A program made the translations under genes and the position numbers. The notes beneath the pieces were generated by a model, which saw only the letters and a program-made list of their open reading frames with translations, ran no database searches and was not told the DNA's origin. A stretch of 64,000 nucleotides of DNA from NCBI GenBank assembly GCA_027704905.1, contig CM051002.1, positions 10,441,460 through 10,505,459 of the forward strand. The letters are read 5' to 3'. Below are positions 41,601 to 50,600 of this stretch, piece by piece; positions within the stretch are counted from its first letter, which is position 1, and each line of letters starts with the position of its first letter. The stretch is from Muraenolepis orangiensis (lineage: Eukaryota > Chordata > Actinopteri > Gadiformes > Muraenolepididae).

Positions 41601-44600
41601 GAGGGAGGTTTGTGTGAACCAAAAGTCCAAATCAGTTGTACCCATATTTGTTGGCACGGTTTGATAAGCTAAAAAGGTTGTAAAAAAAAAAAAAGATAAT
41701 AATCTTTGCCCTGATTATCAAAAGGGATTTGCTTCATTTTTTTTGCAAAATTGCTATTTAATTGCAGGACCACACCACATACCTGTGTTTGTTTTTGGAA
41801 TTGTAATATTGTCAGTTTCTAGTAGTGGCTTGACTCAGTCTTTTTGTCTTTTTAACCTTACAAACTCCCACACTAGTGATGATATAATATACTATTAAAA
41901 ACTATAAAGGGAGAATACAGGCTTGCACTTTTTTAATGTAGTTTTAAGCTCTGCATTTGCCAACTAAGAAATTGACCAGACTCTTTGCAGATCTTGCGGC
42001 AGTCTTTTTGAGTTAGCAATTTGAGCTGCATTTTCACTGATGGCTGAGATGAGCTGAATAAAAAAACAAAAGGATGTTTGTCCTGATAAAGCAGAACCGA
42101 TAACAGTATTTTAATTTGCCCCTTAATCAATCCTGCATAACTTTTGTAATGCTAAAGTTGGTACTTTTGTGTATAGGGGTGAAGCCGTACGCTTGCACCA
42201 TGTGTGACAAGAGGTTTTATCAGCGGTACCACCTGGCGAGACACAGCCGCACTCATATGGGTATGCGCCTGTTGATTATACCCAGCCACACGTATAGGAT
42301 GCCTCATCATATATGTGCTTGATTTGGTTTTAAATATTGTTCATGTACAAATTGTGGATTTAAGTACCCCATGGTAATCCGTTAGAGTTGTTAGTTGCTG
42401 TAGTTACTTTGTTAAGTTGAGTTAAAGTTTACCCTGTTGGAAGAAGGCACATTTTGAGTTGTATAAATTAACATGACTTTTTATTTTTCAATATTTTTGT
42501 GAGCCAGCTATAAAATTAACATGATGCTCTGGTCGTTTAGGTGTGAAACCTTACGCTTGCACCATGTGTGACAAGAGGTTTTATCAGCGGTACCACCTGG
42601 CGAGACACAGCCGCACTCATATGGGTATGCGTCTGCCGATAATACCCAACCATAGGAATGGAATGCTGCATCATACAATATGCCCATTCACTATAATATC
42701 AAGATTGAGACAGTTGACAAGCTAAATCTCATAGAGATCTGTCTTCTTCAGCCAACAATTTAGATGTAAGAGTGCCATGGGATGAAGAGGCCATATGTTG
42801 TTTCACCTGGTACAGCACAACACATAGTTGTATTTGAACGCTGTACATTAACTGTACTTTACCCTGAGATGGTAAGTGGGAAGGACTTTTTTTTTTTAAA
42901 GTGACTTGTCCACTACCAAATAGCGGTTTGAAGGTTACAGTTATTCTTTGGACGTTTTCACATTTTCTATGTAGTAAATCACCAGTATATCCTAGTCAGT
43001 TGATTACACAGATCACAGCTGTATATCAGTAATGATTTCATGGATCAATTGAAAGTGATCTTATTTTATTTTTTTGTGCCAAGAGAGCCAAAACATTTAA
43101 ATAGGTTTAGGTGGAAAATCTATCACCACACCGTGATTATTATGTTTGCTACGCTTTCCATTTAACGTTAACTCAAAACAAGGTATCCCCTGTTGTCTTT
43201 CATAATATCTTATTTTGTACAGTATACCCCTTCTGCTAAACAATGTAAAATGTCATGTACATAGTTGTTTTACAACTGCCTAAAATTGTCTATACCTTTT
43301 TGTGATCAGCATGACAGGCATGAGTACCGTTTCCCCTCCCATCAATTAGCAGTTTCTATAGATGTGTATACAGTCATAACGTTAGCAATTTAAATTCACC
43401 AAAATTGTTTTGTTTTTAAAGCCAGTCTGGATATTTGTTGGTAATGACTAGCAACATCCGTTTTCCAACCATGCTTAATCTATTTTTGGTCATTGGCTGG
43501 AATGTCCAGTTATCAGCAGCGCTGCTGAGCACAACTAAACTTCACTAAACCTTTTGGATTAGTAAAGTTAAACCGATCATTTTTGGCAGTTGCGTTTTTT
43601 TTGTGTAATGCTAAAGTTGGTGCTTTGTGTGTGTGTAGGGGTGAAGCCGTACGCTTGCACCATGTGTGACAAGAGGTTTTTTCAGCGCTACCACCTGGCG
43701 AGACACAGCCTCACTCATATGGGTATGCGTCTCCCGATAATACCCAAGAATAGCATATATTAGTCCATGACATTTAAATTTGTATAAACCTGTAATAATG
43801 TACTAATAGTATGTCTAATATTGAATCCAGTTGTTGAAGGGGCTGTTAAAGTATCTTAATGTAAAAGGCAGATATTCAGGGTCAAAATTTAGCCATTGAC
43901 CACAAATGGCAGCCAATTGAAAAACTAGTTTTATTAAAAGAACAATTAATCCCAAAACAAAATACTGCCAGTCTACTCGCCACATGTCCGTCAATCGTAT
44001 TGCCCTTTTTGTCTCCCAATACAAGGAGAGTTGGCTAGCAGGTTCACCTAAAGCAATTGATATGAATAGGGCCCAATTAATTTCAGTTCCAAAAGTATCT
44101 TGGAAGTGGCTGGCTCTAACATTTTATGAAAAGGGTGTGTAGTATGGAAGCTGGAAATTGAATTTTCTTTTCAAAAGATAAGAAGGAAGATTTGTTTAGC
44201 CCTATACATTGAAAACCCCAAAAATATTTGGACTAGGCTAAATAATACTTAGGTAATGATGCTTGTTTCAGACCTTTTTTTAATTATCCAATTTATTTAA
44301 CTCCAACAAATGCAACCCTATTCATCTCCATTGCTTTGTGTGAAAACCTATATGGAGCTGTGCTATGCTAGCGAACTCCTTGTGTTGCAAGGAAACCAAA
44401 ACTGCAGTAGGGTCTCGACTGACATAGAGTCATTACCCCTATTAAGCATAATTTCAGTGCTAAAAAATTAATTGCATTTTTCAAACCAGCTTTAAAATTA
44501 ACACATGATGCTCTGGTCGTTTAGGTGTGAAACCTTACGCTTGCACCATGTGTGACAAGAAGTTTTTTCAGCGCCACCACCTGGCGAGACACAGCCTCAC

Positions 44601-47600
44601 TCATATGGGTATGCGCCTGCTGATTTAATACCCAGGAATAGCATACCTTTTGTCCTTGATTTAGTTCTAAGTGACTGTATTAATGTACTAATAGTAAGGT
44701 CTAATATTGCATCTATTTGTTAAAATGGTTTCCAGTACCTTTTAAAAAAAAAAAAATGTTTATTGTATCAGATGAGCAAAGTGTAAGGGTCACAATTCAT
44801 CCATTGACTACAAATGGCAGCCAAAACAAAAAAGCTACCTTTTTCAAAAGGGGAATTCATCCCAAAATCAAATACTGCCATTGTACACTCGCCCAATTTC
44901 ACCGTTTTTGCCTTTTTCTAATACTAGAGTTGGCTAGCAGGTTCTCAAAGAAATACAAATGAATGGGGTCCAATTCATTTCAGTCCCAAAAGTGCCGTGA
45001 CCACTGGGGTTTCTGTCATTCTTCTTTTTACGTGGATTTCAAGGACTTTTTTGTTGTTGCTCTATACGTTTAAATGTGTACTCAATGTCTAAAATGTCTA
45101 ATGCTTTGATTATAATTGATTTCCGACATCTTTATCGAAAAAATTATTCAACTTATTTAACTGCAAGAAATGGACCCTATTCATCTCCATTGCTTTGCGT
45201 GAAAACCGTTATGGAGCTATGCTCGCTAACTCATTGTGTTACAAGGAGACTAAAACTGTGCTAGGGTCTCAACTCACTGATTTTACCCATTAGGCTTTTT
45301 TTAGGCATTTATTTTGTACAGTTTATGGCAAAAAATGAATTGCTTTTTTTGAACGGTTATAAAATTAACACATGATGCTCTGGTCGTTTAGGTGTGAAAC
45401 CTTACGCTTGCACCATGTGTGACAAGAGGTTTTTTCAGCGTCAGCACCTGGCGAGACACAGCCTCACTCATATGGGTATGCGTTTGCCGATTTAATACCC
45501 AATAGCAAACATTTGTCCTTTATTTAAATGACTGTATTTTATGTACTAATAGTAAGGTATACTCTTGCATTTAGTTGTTGGGGATTTAAAGTGATGGACA
45601 ACAGAAATCTGTAATTTACTTCTAATTATGTTGAGAGTTTTCAAGGTGTTTATAAAGCATCAGAAAGTAAGGCTAACGCCATTGGAAGCCACGGCTAGGG
45701 GTATATCTCCGAACGGCCCTCAATCCCCTTACACGCATTTTAATCAGATGAAGATCGTACACATGTATAACCCTTAGTCATATGTTTGTGCTTATATCAT
45801 TACCATCCAATTTGTAGCTATACAATTTAGAACCTGAGAAGCAAAACTCTGATAGGTGACATCCTCGGACATCCCCAGACCTTTCATTTGAGCTTAACTT
45901 GAGGTAAATCTGTTCCTCAAATATTTTGTCCACATTTTAAAACGCCCCCTAGCGTCAAATGTTAGAATCTAATAAATGTATAGGGTTTCTCCTTAGGCCA
46001 TAAATGGGTATTCCATATATCAGAATAAAATTGTAAATTTAGTTTGCTATCCCGTTCACACGAGACAACGGCGAGTCGAGGGCGAAACTATAATATTCCC
46101 GAAACACCTTTCAAGGATATGATGATGTTCCATTAAAATCCATTGCCATCTCGCGTAATTTCAGTCTAGTCAATTTCCTTCTATACCTTCAAGACATTTG
46201 TATTTTTACCCTCCTGGCTGCGTGGCAAAGCCAGTGACCAAATGACCTTACTCATGTGGCCAAGGCAGTGACCATTACCTTGCACTTGTGTAAGGTGGTG
46301 GTGCAGCTGAATGAAGCTACCATATTTCAGACGTTGAGGATGTAGGAACTACACAAAACAAATGGGGAAGGAGATTTAGATTACGCCCCTACACTCATGA
46401 GTCTTTCCAAAACAGTTGATCTGAATTTGAGATGTATATTAATATACTGAAAACAATAAAATTGACAAGATTTGGGGATGTTTTGGGATACATCCGTCTT
46501 TGATATGTTATGTTTTTTTTGAGATTCTGTCCTCCATCACTTTGAGTACCTCTATTTAATCTGATACAAACAATGTAAAAAAAAAAAAGCAGATGTTTAG
46601 GGTCAGAATTGACCAGCAGCCAAAATTGGAACCTTTTTCCAAAAAAATGATCTGAAGACAAAATACTGCCTACTTGTTCCATTGCAGTCAATCATATTGG
46701 CTTTTTTTTGTCTCCTTTTCATAATATGTTTTAATACCAAAAGAAAATGACTTGCCTTTTTAGAAACCAGCCATAAAAATAACACGATGCTCTGGTCGTT
46801 TAGGTGTGAAACCTTACGCTTGCACCATGTGTGACAAGAGGTTTTTTCAGCGTCAGCACCTGGCGAGACACAGCCTCACTCATATGGGTATGTGTCTGCC
46901 GATTTAATACCAAGGAATAGCATATATTTTTGTCCTTGATTTTTAGTTTGAAATGTATTAATGTACTTTTGGCGATATCTAGTCTTGCATCAAGTGCAGG
47001 ATTTAGCTCGCATTGATCACAAATGGCAGCCGAAATTTAAAAACGTACTTTCTTTTTTTAATTGATTTTTTTTTTACGATAATTCTCAAAACAAAATACT
47101 GCCCTGTCTACTCGCCCCATTTCAGTACGGTCCTTATTGCGCTTTTTGTCTCCTTTCAATACAAGGAGAGTTGGCTAGCAGTTTCTCGAAAAGCAATCAA
47201 AAGGAGTAGGGTCAAATGAATGTCAGTTCCAAAAGTGCCTTGGACAATGTTTCTGCATAACATTTTATGAATAAGGTGTGGACTGTGGGAAATGAAACGT
47301 GAATAACGCTTTTCTTTTCAAAAGACATGGATTGTAAGGAAGCTTTGTCTCACTCTATACGTTGTAATTGTCAATCTTTGAGACTTGGCTAAAGAATACT
47401 TTGATTATGATGCATGTTTTAGAATTTATTTTCCATCATATCCAATTTATTTAATGCAACCCTATCAGACACCATTGCTTTGCGTGGAAACCGCTATGCT
47501 AGCTAACTCCTTTTTACGAGACAAAAACTGCAACGGGGTCTCGACTGACGTGGAGTGAATTTCCATATTGGACTTTGTTTATATTATTCTTTTGTTGTTG

Positions 47601-50600
47601 AAGTTTTACTTGCATTTTTTTTAACCAGCTATAAAAATTAACACATGATGCTCTGGTCGTTTAGGTGTGAAACCTTACGCTTGCACCATGTGTGACAAGA
47701 GGTTTTTTCAGCGTCAGCACCTGGCGAGACACAGCCTCACTCATATGGGTATGTGTCTGCTGATTAATACCCCACAATAGCATATCTGTCCTGGATTTAG
47801 TTCTAAATGACTGTATTTATGTACTTATAGTAAGGTATACTCTTGTTGGTAGTAAGTTCTACTCTTGCTGCTAGTTTATCAGTGGATTTCTTTTTTTTTT
47901 TTATCAGACGAGCAACGTAAAAGCCAGATGTTCAGGGTCATAATTCATAAAAATTCATCCCAAAACAAAATTCTTCCATTGCTTACTGGCCCCCGCCTCC
48001 TTCTAACACAAGGAGGGTTGCTTAGCAGGCGCCCCAAAAGCAATCAAAGTTAATGGGGTCCAATTAATTTCCATCCCCAAAAGTCCTTTAGAAGCTGACA
48101 ATGACGTAACATTCTATGAAAAGGGTGTGGACTGAAACAGGGAATCATGATTTGTTTTTAAAATTCATGGATTTCAAGGAAGATTTATTTGCTCTATACA
48201 TTGGAAATGTCAATGTTTTGGATTATGGTGTTTCAGCCATTGTTGACATATGATCCAATTTACTTAACTAGAACCAATGCGACCCTATTCATCTCCATTG
48301 CTTTTGTGAAAACCCCTCTGGGGCTGCGCTATGCTAGCTTTCTCATTGTGTTACAAGGAGAAAAAACTCATAGGGACTCCATTGACATTTTAGTTATTGT
48401 CCTCGTAACAATCTATTCCCTATTTTTCATTTTTAGTTTAATGCTTATTGAATGCAAAAGTAAATTGCATCATTTTCCATCTATAAAATTAACACATGAT
48501 ACTCTGGTCATTCAGGGGTGAAACCTTACGCTTGCACCATGTGCGACATGAGGTTTTTTCAGCGTTACCACCTGGCAAGACACAGCGTCATTCATTCGGG
48601 TATGGGTCCGTGCACCGTGCCCATGACATCTAGTGACAGGAAGGACTATCAAAGATTTTGTTTAAGTATATTGTAGACTCAGGCCCTTTTTTTATTTGCC
48701 GTTTTATATGATGCTGATAAAAAATATAAAAATGCTTATGTACAATCCCCATGTCTCAGTTTTGCCGTTATAAATGACCCCTGCTTATTCCCTTTGTTGT
48801 CTGGCATCCCAAAAACAATTGCTCAAAACCTAAAAGGTTATCTGTATGTTTTCTTGATGATCAGTAGCTATTGTTCATACAGGAAAAAAAACGGTTGGTC
48901 GATTGAGACCGAAATAACAATATTGCTACTTTGCGTTTAGGTGTGAAACCTTACGCATGTACCATGTGCGACAAGAGGTTTTTCCAACGCTACCATCTGG
49001 CAAGACACAGCGTCACTCATATGGGTATGCATACGCCCACAAACAGTACATGATTTTGTTTTCATAATTGTGGATTTAAGACGTAAAAGATCACAAAAAA
49101 TTGGTACAAATGTTGACAACCCAAAATCCTTTACAACCAATTGATTGCAAATGTGGCATTCAACTGCGGCTCTAATTAAATCTGAAAGGGATAATCTCTA
49201 TGGCTGGAATTAATGTATTGATGCTTTACATTTAGGTGTGAAACCTTATGCTTGCACCATATGTGACATGAGGTTTGCTCAGCGTTACCACCTGACCAGA
49301 CACAGCCTCACTCACTCGGGTATGCGTCCGTGCACCCTGGCCATTTTAGCTTTTTGGGCCGTATTTGAGGAATTTGTAGGTTTTCTCTAAAGACATTGGC
49401 AATCTGTAAAAATGTTGCGTCCCCTCAATTGTTGGCACTTTTGACAACGCGCTAAAAAGGCTGTAAAAACATGTTACCCCAATTTAGCTGAGGGCTTATT
49501 GAAAGTAAAAGACCCATGGGTTCTTGCTGGCACTTGTCGCTCAGTACTGCACTAATATAGTCTGATTATACAGCATGTCCCAGACTGACGAGTTTACTTG
49601 GGGTGTTCTCTCCAAAATAACTATTTTGATTATTGATCCGTGTTTGGACATTCCAGTAATCTCTGAAAACAATCTTCCAATTGACTATACAAACCACTTG
49701 GTTGGATGTATAAACGTCGATGCTGCAGCTCCACCCCTGTAGTTTACACCAGGCTTTGGGAAAGTCCAGGGAAACAGTGGAAGTGTACAGATAGTTTAGA
49801 TGAAGAGTTCAAACACTTTTTAAGCTTTTAGGTGGACAGTACAAGACTGTAGGTGTGTCTGGTGATTCTGTACCATGCAGAGAGGAAGGTGGCACAGTTA
49901 TTTCACAATTGCTTCTAGTCATACTTGTGAACAGTCTTGTTGCTCTATGACCCTTTCCACTTCATTCTAAAGTAGCTGGATAGGGGTTCACATATGAAGT
50001 GTACACATGATGTAGAGTATTGGATGTGTAGAGTACTGAAGAAATGGCAACTAGTCGCTACAACTATTCAGTGGTAACTCATGCCTTTTTGACATGGTGG
50101 CAAACAAAATGTTCAGCCGAATGTGAATCACCTGTTGTCTGAAAGGGTTTAATTTAATTGGAAAGGATTTTCAATTATTTGGTGCTATCTTGTCTCACCG
50201 TATCACACTGTAACCACCAGACTGCTGATGACGGGGAGAGGTTGTCCTGACTCGTGGGTAAACTAGTAACCTTGTTTACATTGGATTTTTTCTGGTTAAG
50301 AAATCCGATGGTGGTGTTAGCAGGGCATCGGTAGCTTTGTAGGAAGTTGTTCAGGTGATTGACTGCTTGTTAATGTAACAGGACTTGCTAGATATTGCCA
50401 TAAGGAGTTTCTTTACATATCTTACTGGCATCTGTTCGGTGCATTGGATTCTTGATTTTAGTTAACGTCGCATGTGGAGTATTTGGTTCCCAAGTATGAA
50501 GCAATAGTGCCACATGATACTCTCTCCTAGATATATGATGTGCGATCATCAAACTGTTGACGTTTATGTTTTTTGTTCACCAATCACGGACATGGAGGAT

